Assembly: GCA_026929865.2 (NCBI GenBank)
Contig: CM049410.1
Coordinates: 8,674,501 to 8,738,500 of the forward strand
From: Hyperoplus lanceolatus
Lineage: Eukaryota > Chordata > Actinopteri > Uranoscopiformes > Ammodytidae
Length of the DNA stretch: 64,000 nt
Reading direction: 5' to 3'
The position numbers and the translations under genes are program-made. This document shows positions 21,582-33,343 of this stretch, in pieces. Position 1 is the stretch's first letter. Each line of letters opens with the position of its first letter. The notes beneath the pieces are model-generated. The model saw only the letters and a program-made list of their open reading frames with translations, was not told where the DNA came from and ran no database searches.

Positions 21582-24500
21582 CTAATTTGAAATCCTTATT
21601 CGTCTTTGACCCACCTGCTGGTATAATTGCTGCTGTTGACCATGGTGTTGCTGACCAGTAGTGAACCCCCTTATCACATTTATCAATGTGAAGGAGCAGT
21701 CATCCCATGACTCTTCAGGAATTTGTTGCATCTCAATCTCCAGGTATCTCTTTAAGTCTCTGACCCTTTGCTGGTGCTCAGTCCTTGTTGGGGACCTGGG
21801 GCCTCATTTATCAAACTTTGCATAGGATTTGCGTTGGAAGGTTGCTTTCGTAGGATTCTGGCAATGCGTGCGCACAGAGAGGTTTGGATTTATGAAAAAG
21901 TGCCCACGCACGTCCTACGCCTGTTTCCTTTTGTAAATCACAATCAATCCTAAATGTGGAGGAGCCTTTTGCGGGCTCACGTAACGCCCATATTTACCCA
22001 TAAATAGAAACGCCCGAAATTAATATAATTTACTGACTGCTAGGGATGGGAATTTATAAGAATTTAACGATTCTCATTCCGATTCTGCTTATCGATCCGA
22101 TTCCTTATCGATTCTCTTATCGATTCTCATTGTGTCAGAAAATAAGTACAAATTTGTTTATTTGTATTGCCCTGCTTAAATATCTGATCTGAAGTGTGTC
22201 TAGTGTGTGCAAAGATTATCAAGAGTACTTTAGGATTAGGAAATTGTCAATTTTCACATTAATTGGTCCGGACAAAAAAAAAGATTTGCCTTTTCAAGCC
22301 CAAATGCCATTATGTTCCCTCAAAACTAAAAACACAGACTGAAAACAGTCAAGGAAGAGCTTGTGCCTTTTGGAATATTAACTGTGCTCATTTGCATTCA
22401 ACTTGAAACAAAATTCAACTGACATAAAAAATACAAAGAAGTCTTCTGTAAAGATGAGACCAACTATCAACTTTGGCAAATTAACCATTTGTTTGCAGAA
22501 AAAATATCATGTAAGCCCTCTCAGGAAGGATACGAGATCTTTTTATGTACATGCTGTTCTAATGTACAGCGCGCTGTTTATTATTAATATAACGGCCCGT
22601 CATCAGACACATTTGCACATTGGTCGCTCCTCAAGTAATCCAAGTCTTTTTTTTGTATGGGCAGAGATCGTTATTTTAATTGTGTAGTTACAAAGTTTCA
22701 TGTTTAACTTCAGTGTAGGGTTCGTCTCAACCACCGTGCGTAAAAGGTGCATTAGAACAGCTGACGGGAGGAAAAAGAAAAAGGCTCTCGCCTTTTTGTC
22801 TCTCTTCCGTTTTTATAAGCCCACCCGCTGTTTATAATTAATATAACGGCCCGTCGGCGTCATCAGACACATGTGCCGGATGGTTTTTGCACATCGATCG
22901 CTCCATCAAGTTATCCAAGTCAGTGCTTTTTGTATGGGCAGAGATCGTTATTTTAAGTGTGTCTTTATGAAGTTTATTGTTATTATTATTATTATTTAAT
23001 TTATTTAAAAGGGACAATGTACAGTTAGAACATAAATGTTGCCATTTGATGCACTATACCAGATTATAGCTTTAAGCTAATTTGCATCTGTAGTCCCTTG
23101 GCAGGTCACAAAAATACAACACAGTAACAAGACAGATTATTAGTATACAGGGATAAAACACCACAACAACATGGCTACACACGTCTGCGTGCAACTCCCC
23201 CCACCTTCCTCATCCCACCCACGCCCACACACACAAAAACAAGTCTAAGGACCAAATTAGTGGTTGCAGAGCTGAGCAGCTTTTAACAGATTTTTTAGGT
23301 TAGATTTGAAGACTCTGAGAGAGCTACTGCCCCTTACGGCGTCAGGTAAGGTATTCCACTGGTTTGTGGCTCTTACAGAAAAAGCAGATTGCCCCGCTAC
23401 AGTGCGGCGAAATGGTATGGTACAATCTCGTATGGAGGATATTCTAGTGGATCTGATGGAATTTGACGAGCGAGCGTGGACAAAAACACATAATGACTGT
23501 GGGGCCAAACCATTTAAAATTTTATAGACCATACACAAATTGACGAATAACCTAAAATTCTCAAAGCTCAATAACTCATGTTTGTCAAGTATCCTACAAT
23601 GATGATAACAATTGGCTTTTTGTCCAGTGTTTTTAAGGTTTGTTTGTATAAAGACTCCAGAGGTCTCAAAGTAGATTCACCAGCCTGCCCCCAGCAGGTG
23701 ATACAATATGACATGCGGGACAAAATCATGGCGTGCATAAATATCTTGGCTGCATCCAGAGAGAGACAATTTCTGATGTGTTTAAAATTAACTAAATTGT
23801 ATTTTATGGTTTATGGTTATTGTTAAACTTAAGTGTAGACTATTGTTTCCTTATCACCGCCGAGTTCCGCTGTATGTTGTTTTGGGTTTGTCTCCACCCG
23901 CCGTGCGTAAAGGCAGCATTATAACAGCTGACTGGAGGAAAAAGAAACAAACCAGCTGACGAACGTGAGTAAACACTGCGGGGTTTAAGGCAGCGATCAA
24001 GAAAACCTTTTTGCTTTGCTTTATGCTGCTCTCACCTTTTTATCTCTCTCCTTCTTTTATTAGCCCACACATATGCCTACACACACTTTAATTCTCACAC
24101 ATTGTAAGTCCAATGGGCAATTCTGGTGTCGATTAGACAGGCAGCGGACATTTAAGCGTTTAACCGTCACGATCGCCGTCTGCTCGCTTGCGCTCGTGCG
24201 CGTGTCATTTGACGAAATGGAAACTTTACAATTGTTGCAAGTGGCCGTATTGTCGTCTTTTCAAGTGAAAAACAACTAACATTTAGAGAGATTCTGTCTC
24301 AACGCCATGTTTGCTGCGTTCTGAACCAAAACAACGCAGTGTGAGTGTCAAGTCATGACGCATTTACAACGAGCGGAACCCATAAGCGGAATCGTTAAGC
24401 AGGCATGTTAACGATTCCAAGGAATTGGTTGACTCGGCACCGGTTCTGAAGAGGAACCGGGTCTCAATTCCCATCCCTACTGACTGCATAGAGGCGGTTT

Positions 24501-26105
24501 CGGCGACGCCGACTGAAAGGGAAACGGAAAAATAGACTCCACACGGTGTGGATCACTGCGGCCAGGTCGACGTTCCCGTTGGGGAGATTGCGACCAGGCA
24601 AAATATAGTTTGGTGACACAGTGTGTGCGTAAAGGCGTCAGAGTTTCAGCGTGTGGCGATCTCTGTTAACGCTGCAGCCTCAGAATGTCCGACTGTGGTG
24701 GAAATAAAAAAGAAGCGATCCGACATAAAAGTAGACGCTAAAAGCTGCATCCTCACACATCAGTGTTTGTGCCACGAGCGGCGGACACTGAGACCACCAA
24801 TGAGAAACTGATTCGGGGAATACCTTCCGGGGCAGTGATGGCGGCGGAGGGTTAATAATAAACTTCACAGCCCCTTTCAAAACACAGTTACAAGTTACAA
24901 CGTGCTCGAACATAAAGAAAAACACATAGATAAAACTGACTAAAAGCCATGAAAGTGTGCACAATATGTACAGTAGGCTATGATTAATGTATGTATGACA
25001 CTGTGCACTGCTGTCTGCCTGACTGAGGCATCGAGAACAGCGTCAGTGTAAAAGTAATATGGATTCCACCTCAATATAATCAGAATGAATTCAATAACAT
25101 GCAGGTAGGATATTCTTTAATAACTAAAGAACATATTCCAACAAGGAGGCATTTGTTTATTAGTTGTAAGAATGGCTATATCCGTTTTGCAAAGGAACTC
25201 CCAGTACATGATAGACCTACATGGCTTATAATAGGCCTATCTGGATTCACATCCACATTCGTTCTCGCACTTCATACAACTGCCGACGGAGTCACCGTTT
25301 CTCCTTTCTCCGCTTTCTGTGCGTACGAATGGGTCAGAGTTTGCGTGGCACATCTTCCCGTCAAGTTTGCTTTTGATAAATCACAAAGGTTGCGTACTGG
25401 GTGGCGTACGTCCACTGATGTGCGTACGCAGCGTTGATAAATGAGGTCCCTGATGCTTGAAATCAGGTTTTTGGCCTGCTGCAAAAAGATTGGTAAGAGC
25501 AATAAAGACATGAATCTGTTCTCATGTTTACAAGCTTTTCAACTTGAGGATAAATCCATATTATGTAGAATGTGTGTTACCTCCATCTCACTGTCTTGTG
25601 CAGCCTTCTTATGGGAGGTGGAGGGCTGCTGATTCCACTGCTGGCTCTGGTTGTAATCCCCATCCTCACCTCCCTCTCCGTCATCCACTTCGCCTTCAGC
25701 CTGCACACCAGGAAACTGCCAAGTACAAAAGAAAAGTTGAAGCCATTGCAAAAAAGAATATAACAAGATGAAGGGATGAAAATTGGATGAAATGTTTTAA
25801 ACACATGTATTGAAGCAATGGACTAGATTTATATTCCTACTTACAGTGTGTGCTGCTGTGGTCCTGTTCTTTTGTATATGTGGACGTAGAAATTTGTAAC
25901 GCTTATAGTAGATCATCTGATCTGTGTAGGAGAGTTTTTTTTTTGCAGGGGCACCAGACTTCCGCTTCAGCAACTTTACAAATCTTGTGCGTATGTTGCA
26001 CAAATGTGCCTCAACTTGGTAAAAGGGAATCTTACCGATCCTGCAATTGAGAATTACAGCACTATCATACCATCCCGCCTCCCTCCAATGCCCCCACACC
26101 CTCAT
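21582..26105 (-). CDS. MADF/Myb-like protein gene, split by a Harbinger insert
   Basis: Three coding blocks on the minus strand stay in phase. 25845-26105 encodes VEAHLCNIRTRFVKLLKRKS and YYKRYKFLRPHI, like the second half of a MADF DNA-binding domain. 25581-25715 encodes an acidic Gln/Ser linker. The third exon begins at 25478 and runs to 25450. A Harbinger-like element then splits it, and it resumes at 21798, ending in TAG at 21582-21584 (IEMQQIPEESWDDCSFTLI, then Gln-rich). MADF proteins are DNA-binding co-factors, often the second protein of Harbinger transposons. The N-terminal half of the domain is not seen, and the sequence above 26105 is repeat. This may itself be a transposon-derived gene. 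Start uncertain; the copy is broken. Confidence 0.6.
22041..24479. mobile_element. hAT element (non-autonomous)
   Basis: Ends TAGGGATGGGAA and TTCCCATCCCTA are flanked by a perfect 8-bp duplication, CTGACTGC, at 22033-22040 and 24480-24487: the hAT signature. The interior has a duplicated block: ATATAACGGCCCGTC...AGACACAT and GCAGAGATCGTTATTTTAA occur near 22590-22680 and again near 22845-22955. A third related segment (CACCGTGCGTAAA...ACAGCTGAC) lies near 23900. No hAT transposase is encoded. Confidence 0.9.
22980..23800 (-). mobile_element. LINE 3' fragment (CR1/Rex1-like) in the hAT
   Basis: The minus frame 23257-23571 encodes MVYKILNGLAP, then GQSAFSVRATNQWNTLP and FKSNLKNLL, the typical C-terminus of CR1/L2/Rex-type reverse transcriptases. 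Upstream, 23572-23790 continues in a shifted frame (MHAMILSRMSYC, then LESLYKQTLK). The 3' end is a (TTA)n tail at about 22982-22996 on the plus strand. TTATTGTT on both sides is a likely short target duplication. 5'-truncated, as usual for LINEs. Confidence 0.75.
24488..24960. other. Right interior of the Harbinger-like element
   Basis: No gene is recognised. The sequence is the right arm of the element that ends at 25449. Short frames on both strands lack recognisable motifs. Confidence 0.5.
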
Positions 26106-26109
26106 TCCA

Positions 26110-26560
26110 TGCTTGTATCACTGGTTTCACTTCAGAGTTGTCGGCCATAATACCACTTATGGCCAAAGGCGTCAGACTATAAGCATGAGACTAGGAGAGG
26201 AGGAGTAGGGTTTTATCCGCTCTTTATTTTCCTTCTTTCACAGGCACAGTCGCATATAGATCGCGGGAAAAGAACAAATGTTTAAACTCCCAGCTGTTGC
26301 GACCCGCGAATCGCATGCAAACTATATTATAACAGCGATCGGGACTGCATGTACATACTCACACACGGGTGATTTACATTTAAACTCAGAGAAACACGTT
26401 TCCATGTGGAATGATCGCTTACTGCCGCAACGCTCACACATCTGACCGAGGGAGAAGAGAACGGAAACTAAACAGGCTCTCTGTCCGACTGACGTCACGG
26501 CCCTAACTGACTGCTATCCACACTGAACAAAACACATTTTAACACACTGTAAGAAATAAC
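26110..26560. repeat. Dispersed repeat, hAT-related (copy 1)
   Basis: The sequence from TATCACTGGTTTCACTTCAG onward is repeated at 51124-51610 (inside a complete hAT with 8-bp target duplication) and at 57605-57680. Shared landmarks include GTCGGC, CACCACTTA, GGCCAAA and GAGGAGGAGTA. It is therefore a fragment of that hAT family. Confidence 0.75.
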
Positions 26561-26755
26561 AACACTGTAACTTATGAACGTTGGGGCCTTTTCTACAATG
26601 GTCGCTACTCGCTACTGTCTGCCGTGGAATCAAAACAAACCCTCTAGTTGAGAATGCGCAATACAGGCTGAATTTTATATATATTTTTCATAATATTATG
26701 AGATTGAAATCATTGTTTGTTTTTACTCCTGGTGGGTCTGTCTTATATTTTAGAG

Positions 26756-27926
26756 CAGGGGTGGCCACTAGGTCGATCGCGATCGACTCGCGTGGCATTC
26801 TTAAAAAAAGAAAAGAAAAAAAAGAAAAAAAAAATTATAATAATATATATATTTTTTTTTTTTACTATGAAAGAGCGAACGAGCCGTGCGAGCATGCGCC
26901 GACGTTCGGTGGAGGGAGAGAGGACACCACTTTCTAATTTGACATACAGTATCAGTTTGTTAGGCAGTGAGCTAACCAAAGCTAATCCAAGTCAAGGAAG
27001 TGGAGAGGCTTCTGCACTGTGACAAATTCTACTATGTAAAATACAGCCAGAGAGAGGAAGACTGTGCAGACAAACACACCACCACATATTCTAGTGGGGC
27101 AGAAGTGATCATTGAGAAGGATTTTTTTTGTATGACTCTATAAGTCTGCCTTTAAGATAAACCTATGCATTTGTGTATATTTCTTGCTCTTTTAAATTAG
27201 AATTGCTTAAGCCAGTGGTTTTCAAACTGTGGGGCCCCACTGTTTGGTTATGGCAGTTTTGGTTATACACAGTTTGGTTATGGCAGGGGGGGCGCGGATG
27301 AATATGTGAGTTTGTGTTTTTTATATTAAGATCACGGCATAGCTGGACAAGAGTTCTTCTGCTTTGTTGCTCTGACTGCATGTAAATGCATTCAGTATAT
27401 TACAGAGAAATAGGTCTTGTTAAAGAAAAAGAGCTCCAAGCCCAACCCAGAGGACCCTGCATACATTTTTTTTATTTGTAATTAATATTTTTATGGAAAA
27501 TCCATGTGTCCTTCTTCAATTGCTTCTAATTCATCAGACCCAGTGTCTCCAAATTATTTGTTCACACAAAATTCCTTATATTTAGCCTCTTAATTTTCCT
27601 CTCAAAGTGCACCAGATTCATGCATTTCACTTTAAAAAGATGAAAAAAAATCTCACGGGGGGGCATGCCCCCGGACCACCCTAGGAAGGTCTGGTTCTCT
27701 GCTGGCTACTATTTTCCTCCAGCAGGACATTGGAGGCACTAGCGTGGCAATTCTGCAGACATGTTTCCTCTTAACTGAGAACCGTACCGTACAGAACAGA
27801 ACTGTGACTTAAAAACCGAGGCACGTACCGAACCGTGACTTTTGACCCCTTATAGTAGGTGGTAGCTCACTTTGACTTGGTCATTTTAAAAGTAGCTCAC
27901 AAGCTGAAAAACAGTGGCCACCCCTG
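26756..27926. mobile_element. hAT element with nested hAT fragment
   Basis: Ends CAGGGGTGGCCACTAG and CAGTGGCCACCCCTG, flanked by TTTTAGAG at 26748-26755 and 27927-27934. The 8-bp duplication and CAG/CTG ends are hAT hallmarks. The segment from 27213 (CAGTGGTTTTCAAACTG) to about 27757 is a right-truncated copy of the element at 34560-35354. No transposase. Confidence 0.88.
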
Positions 27927-27934
27927 TTTTAGAG

Positions 27935-28720
27935 TGTAATTACCTTATTAATACCATTTTAACCTAATCCAAAAAAAGTGTAAAAATGCAACAAAGGTAA
28001 GAGTCACTTTAACTGTAACATACAAAGAATACAATATTATGTATGGATTTTTTTTTTAACTTTTTTTTCAAAATGATCAAGCTATGAACATAATTTTTTT
28101 CAGGAGAGACTGTCCTATAAGAATATTTCAGCTTTAGTGATTTTTTGTGGACCCTTGAGTATATTCATTGACCCGCCTAACTTTGATTGACAGGCATAGA
28201 GAGCCATTCAACAGCTCTGAAAAGGTGCAAAGAAACTGATTGGCCAAAAACGCTACAGAGAGCATCATGGGAAACCAATATCGCATTTTACATCAACACT
28301 AACCACAACAATGGATACAAGTATCAATAAATATGGACTTAAGACCATCAAAATGTGGATGTATGCGTATGGGTTTATTGCTAACCTGTCCCCGAAATAA
28401 GCACACGTTCCAGGCTAGCTAGAAAAGCTTTTCTCACGTAAAAGACGGCTTCAGAGGCCGAAGACGGTGGGCTATCTGATAGAAAATGATAATCCATTGA
28501 AGTGCACATTGATTGTCGTAAACTAAAGGCTCGGAGGGTTGTTATTTCAAACTAAAATTCTACTATAAAAAATGCAAAATTTCTACTCACCGGTTGGCAG
28601 GGGGCTCTGAATGTTCTCCCAATCCTAGCGGTCCTCCGCCGGTAATCCTCCGATTAATTAATTCCCTCATCAATTCAATTTTCATTTGTTTGTTTTTATA
28701 ATTATTTTCGGTTTTGTCGT
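27935..28720. other. Intergenic, no gene recognised
   Basis: AT-rich sequence without coding motifs. A TTGATTGACAGGCATAGAG block near 28183 may be a repeat fragment, but I cannot place it. Confidence 0.5.
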
Positions 28721-28729
28721 GGAAAATGG

Positions 28730-29336
28730 TAGCCTGGCTCCGCCCGCCCGCGTACTTCCGGCCAAATTGCATTTTCCCTTCAGTAGTCAGTCTGGGTGTA
28801 CAGTTCATTTTCCCAGTTCGCCGGAGAATCTACAATCGTCCAATCAACGAACAGAGCGAGTGGCCGAGAACGATGACGTCGAAGTCGCGCTCCAGTTTCA
28901 GTTGAATGCTGCGTTCCTTTATACTCGGAAGAAGGAGATTTCCGACTTGGTAGTTCTGACCTGTCTGTGTTCCAGTGCATCTGCTCGCGAAAGTATGGAC
29001 GCCTAAAACCTTTCTCGTCCAAATAACTAAACGTTAGGCTCTAACAAGTTACTGTTGCCAGGTACCGGTAGATTCATAGACTACAATATGTAGTGAAGTC
29101 GGAAATTTCCGAGTTCCCTGTCCAACTGGAACGCACCGTCAAAAGCCGGCTCATGACACACGTGACGACCAAACGTGATGCGATTGGTTGGCTAATCCAG
29201 AGTGGCACTGGGCAGATCCAATAGTTTTAAACTTCGACAGACACCCGCCTCCAAGTGAGTGAACGTTTGCCAATTACAGCACTTCCAGACCTTCTGTACA
29301 CGAAATGAAGTACGATGGTCTGGTTGGACCAGGCTA
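28730..29336. mobile_element. TIR element with 9-bp duplication (Mutator-like?)
   Basis: Ends TAGCCTGG and CCAGGCTA, flanked by GGAAAATGG at 28721-28729 and 29337-29345. A 9-bp duplication suggests a Mutator-like (or Merlin) element; if one more base is counted as TIR it becomes 8 bp, as in hAT. 607 bp, GC-rich at its ends, no transposase. Confidence 0.75.
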
Positions 29337-29345
29337 GGAAAATGG

Positions 29346-29957
29346 TGTTGTTGAGCCAAAACTATGCCATTGTGTCCTGGTGCCCTTCCTTCCAGTTATA
29401 CTGCCTGTCCCCCTCAGCGGCCACTGTTTTGGTTCTATTGGTGGGGGGAGGCTGGGAGACTGAGGAAGCATCCGACTCCTCCTCATCATTAACTGGGACC
29501 ATGACTGGGACCGGTTCCTTTGTAGGGGTCCGTGGGGAAGGGGCAGCAGCCCCCCTTGCCTTGGCTTTGGGTTGCATGTTGTAGGCTGCCATTGTTCTGG
29601 AAATGGACGCGAGAGTCGTTCCCCCAGGGAATTTTCGCGCCTGGAATGTCACTCATTTGTATCTCAAATCAGTCGCAATTTAGTTTCATATGTCGCCAAA
29701 CCCTCGCAAAGTTGTCACACTTCTCGCACTTTCTGACTTCGCGGGGTTTGCGACGCGTGCGACACACCTGTGACCGCTCTGAAACTATTTTGAGAGAAGA
29801 TTTGTTGCACAAGTTTTTGTACATGTTCAAAATTCAAGCGACAGGACTGCGCGGCTCTGCGACTCATGCAAGGAAATTGAGACCTACGCGAACGTTTCAA
29901 GACAGTATAGAGACTCCCTTGCGAATGCAGTCTCCAACTTGTCGCAGCCCAGTGAGA
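29346..29957. other. Intergenic with an unassigned minus ORF
   Basis: A minus frame at 29362-29652 (96 codons) encodes a Pro/Thr/Ser-rich, acidic peptide (PTKEPVPVMVPVNDEEESD). It resembles disordered linker sequence but nothing I can name, and no splice partners were found. The rest (29690-29957) is GC-rich with repeated CGCA/GCGAC motifs. Confidence 0.4.
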
Positions 29958-29965
29958 TACGGCCT

Positions 29966-30480
29966 TAAGCAGGGTCGGGCCTGGTTAGTACTTGGATGGG
30001 AGACCGCCTGGGAATACCAGGTGCTGTAAGCTTTTTACACTTCTCTGGACAGACAGCAGAGGTTGAGACAGAGGGTGCATTCCAATGCCTATACTTTGAT
30101 ACTTTTTGGCATACCAGAAAAAGATTTAGCAAATCCCAATACATCCATGTCAATAGAGTATGCCAAAAATAGCTAAATGTCCTACTAAATCCGGTCACAT
30201 TTTGCAGTAAGCAACTGAGGCCCATTCAAACATTGGTAGTAATAATAAAAAGTAATAGTTATAAGAGGAGTTGAGTTTCCTGAGTCTCCAGTTACTGCTT
30301 GTATGGACAATAGAATAACTAAAGGTGACAAGGCAACTTTAAAATGCCCGTTAAAGGTTGTTGCTGCTGCTGCTGCTGCTTCACTGGAGACAGAGGGTGC
30401 ATTCCAATGCCTATAGGCCTACTCCTATATTTTTTGGCATACCAGAAAAACATTTAGGAAGTCCTAATAAATCCATGTAG
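29966..30480 (+). pseudogene. Dispersed 5S rRNA fragment plus spacer
   Basis: 29966-30033 matches 5S nt 53-120 exactly, and 30034-30355 matches the array spacer with many substitutions. A second partial spacer copy (GCTGCTGCTGCTTCACTGG onward) follows at 30360-30480. Just before, TACGGCC at 29958-29964 could be nt 4-10 with an internal deletion. The internal control region from within box A to box C is kept. The spacer divergence shows this copy no longer shares in homogenisation with the main array about 11 kb away. Confidence 0.88.
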
Positions 30481-31061
30481 GATACAACTAGATCATTTAC
30501 TACATAACAAAAACATTTAATTTCACTTACCAGAAAGTTCAATGTTAAACACAATCTCCATGCTTTGAAAATCCTCGACTCACAAACTCCAGGTAATCTC
30601 CGTTTCTACTATGTGCAGCTACTTAAGCTACTGCTAGCAAAACAGCAATACGTGAGATGAAAGGAGCAGTCTCAGTCGAAGTAAGTCAGTGAACAACGCC
30701 TAATTTCTCCACTAAAACCAAAAATCTCGACCAGGGATCATTTATCCGTAAACGGAAAGGTAAAAACACAACGGCTAAAATTCTAAAGCGAATGTTGCAA
30801 ATGTGACGGACGGATCCGTCCGACTGCCACCTACGGTGGCGGAGTTAACTTTTTTTTTCTCTCGATTGCGAAGCTGGAATCTGATTGGCTGGTAAGGCCT
30901 AAGGATGCGCGTAGCACGTTTAAAGGACTATTTCACTAAACGTCACCTGGAAGTCTGCAAAATGCAAAATAAACAAATTCAGGTCCATTAGCCCAAATAA
31001 AAAAATATGAACAACCGGCTATGTATCAACATAAACGTTTTGTGTAAACTATTCTCTTTAC
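30481..31061. other. Intergenic, no gene recognised
   Basis: No coding or repeat structure was recognised here. Confidence 0.5.
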
Positions 31062-32815
31062 CTAGGGGGCAAAGTGATTTTTTGGACATGGGCTGTTGTA
31101 AAAGGTTGTTCACCAGAAATGATATCTAGGACCTTCAAGGATCACAACCTGGGTGGACAACCTGGGGCCTATCCGAAAAGTCCAATCTCCTTACCTATAA
31201 GCCTCCTTTCCTATGCCTTAACCCCTAAACGTCATCGGGGTTAAGGAGAGATGAAAGGTGCTTTCTATCGAACATAGGAAAGGACAGCGTTGTTTCAAAT
31301 GAATTCGACTCCACCTTTCCTAACCGACGTCATTGCGCGACGGCGAGTATTGCTGACGTGAGTCGCGTGAAACTACACTATTCTCCGAAAATTGACTTCA
31401 ACAAGCGCTCGTTTGATCCATGCGTTCTTTTCATATTGATTGTAATCAGGTTGTCGCCAACAGAGTGAGAATCACTCCCATATATCCCAATTCACATGTG
31501 GAATAAAAAGAGGCTACACTTAGCCTATGTTGATGTTGAAATGAACTGCCCCCAGTAACTTCATTAAATGTGAAGTTGGTATTTTATTTTCTTATGGTGT
31601 AAATGATGTGCTACGAAAATAACTAAATTATGATGTTGGTCTTTTATGAGTTCTTTATTATCTTAATGGGGGGGGGGGGTTTTTTTTTTAGCTGAGTTAA
31701 ATCTTCCTCTCTTCTCCTCTCCTCTCTTCTGTTTTGCCTCTCGTTCGTATTCGTGTAGAGTCGGTAAACTCCGGCGGTGGCTTGTTGCTTTAAATATTGC
31801 CGCCGTAAAGGATTATGGGATACCACTATCTACGTTCCTTTAGCAAAGGTTGGTCAGGAGTAACCTATGCTAAAGGAGGGTTAAAGGATGAATCGAGGCT
31901 CCTTTCCTATGCATTTTGGTTATTCGGATTCACCTATCTGCCGAGCACTTCCGGGTCATCTCGATAGGAAAGGAAATTTCCTATGCAAAAAAGAGTTTTC
32001 GGATAGGCCCCTGGTCAACTACCTGCTGGGAAGCTACAGGGGGCCGAAATAGAAAATCATAACCATGTTTTTTTCACAGCCTTTTTTTATTTTATAAATC
32101 AAAAAATACTATTTAGGCCTACAGGTCTTAAAAATGCATTACAGCATGTTTTGACGAAGAAAATGTCTCATAAATCAGACTATGAACAACATGTGAAAAA
32201 ATCATTCCTCAATAACCTACAGAATAGTGCTAAGAATGATTATGGAAAGTTTAGTTGATGTAAGTGATTTAGAAGTTGAGATTTTTGGGTCAGAGTAATG
32301 AAAAGAACTATCAAATCATGTCAATCTAACCACTAACAAACCAGAATTATCACACCATTTCTCACAGAGGAAGTTTGTTATGTAGAAACTTAACACACTT
32401 ATATAATGTCAAAATGCAATAAAGATTTTAACTCTGGCTTTATCCAATATCTAGATTTTTGGTTTTTAAAGATGTGCAAATTGGTGCATAATTTGTGAAA
32501 TATGCCAAATTTGCATAAATATTCAAACATTTTTGACAAACATTTCAATACAAAAAAATCATTGTTTTAATGCCAGTAAGCAACTGGCAAAGTTTCAAGA
32601 TGATATCTACAAGTTTAAAAAAAAAAAGTTTTACCCTCGCATTGAACTATGGTTCCTATTTTCTATGTCGGCCCCCTGTAGCTTTCCAGCAGCTAGTTGA
32701 CCAGGTTGTCCACTCAGGTTGTGATCCTTGAAGGTCCTAGACATCATTTCTAGTGAACAACCTTTTACAACAGCCCATGTCTGTTTTCCAAAAAAAGAGG
32801 GTTTTGCCCCCTGGG
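31062..32815. mobile_element. Long inverted-repeat element carrying MITE copy B
   Basis: Ends CCTAGGGGGCAAA and TTTTGCCCCCTGGG are flanked by TAC (31059-31061 and 32816-32818). The two arms (31062-31164 plus 32014-32060, and about 32635-32815) are inverted copies of each other for roughly 150-180 bp, sharing ATGGGCTGTTGTAAAAGG and CTTCAAGGATCACAACCT. No coding capacity. The MITE at 31165 lies in the left arm; the right arm gives its empty site. Confidence 0.82.
31165..32010. mobile_element. Harbinger-like MITE, copy B (complete)
   Basis: Ends GGGCCTATCCGAAAA and TTTTCGGATAGGCCC, flanked by CTG on both sides. The opposite arm of the host element shows the site before insertion (GACAACCTGGTCAAC), confirming a three-base duplication. 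846 bp, no ORF. CTTTCCTAT/ATAGGAAAG occurs at least five times inside. Confidence 0.92.
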
Positions 32816-32818
32816 TAC

Positions 32819-33337
32819 TGCTATTTATTGAATCACAGTGAACTTGGCTATTATTATATTTTAATATCTCCTAATGACCCACATTTTTGTAGTTTCATGG
32901 TGAGGGCCTAGTTACCTGGGTTACAAGTAGCCTACTGGACCTTAAGGGCAGCTTTGACCAATAGGATTTGACCAATGTCCAACCATTCAATTATATCGGT
33001 TTGATGCTACTCTATACTTGTACTCCGCTTCATTTCAGAGGGAAATATTCTTCTTTAACTCCATTTTTATTTCTGATTGTTATTGGAAAGGTAGGAATAT
33101 TAAAGAAACCCCATTCATGTTTTTTTTCTTTTTTAACAAAGTTATTACCTTTTGTTAAGCACATGTTCATTTTTCATGACCTCCATAATTAGTTGTCACT
33201 GTAATAGCCTAAATATATCTCTGTACAGACTTGTCTAAACAAGAAGAAGATTAAGTTATATATCACAAGATGAAGTTATTGGGTTATTTAGATTTTGGTA
33301 TCATTTAAGACAAAGCACAGACAGTTCATGTGTAGTA
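32819..33337. other. Intergenic, downstream of ttc39a
   Basis: No gene is recognised. The frame at 32968-33192 has no supporting features. Confidence 0.5.
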
Positions 33338-33343
33338 TTTATT
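33338..33343 (-). promoter_or_regulatory. Likely poly(A) signal of ttc39a
   Basis: AATAAA on the minus strand, in AAATAAATAC. It implies a 3' UTR of about 840 nt after the stop codon at 34181. This is the best candidate, not the only AT-rich one. Confidence 0.5.

Larger units (their letters stand above)
21799..25449. mobile_element. Harbinger-like TIR element with nested hAT
   Basis: Inverted ends GGGCCTCATTTATCAA and TTGATAAATGAGGTCC, flanked by CTG at 21796-21798 and 25450-25452. A three-base duplication and GGG start fit PIF/Harbinger. Without the nested hAT it is about 1.2 kb. It contains no transposase. It lies inside a coding exon of the MADF-like gene. Confidence 0.85.

Noticed and set aside
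21796..25452. Harbinger transposase gene near the MADF-like gene
   Set aside because: No DDE-bearing frame was found on either strand in this stretch.
29362..29652. Pro/Ser-rich minus ORF as a host gene
   Set aside because: No splice partners, no known domain, and it lies among repeats; kept only as an unassigned ORF.
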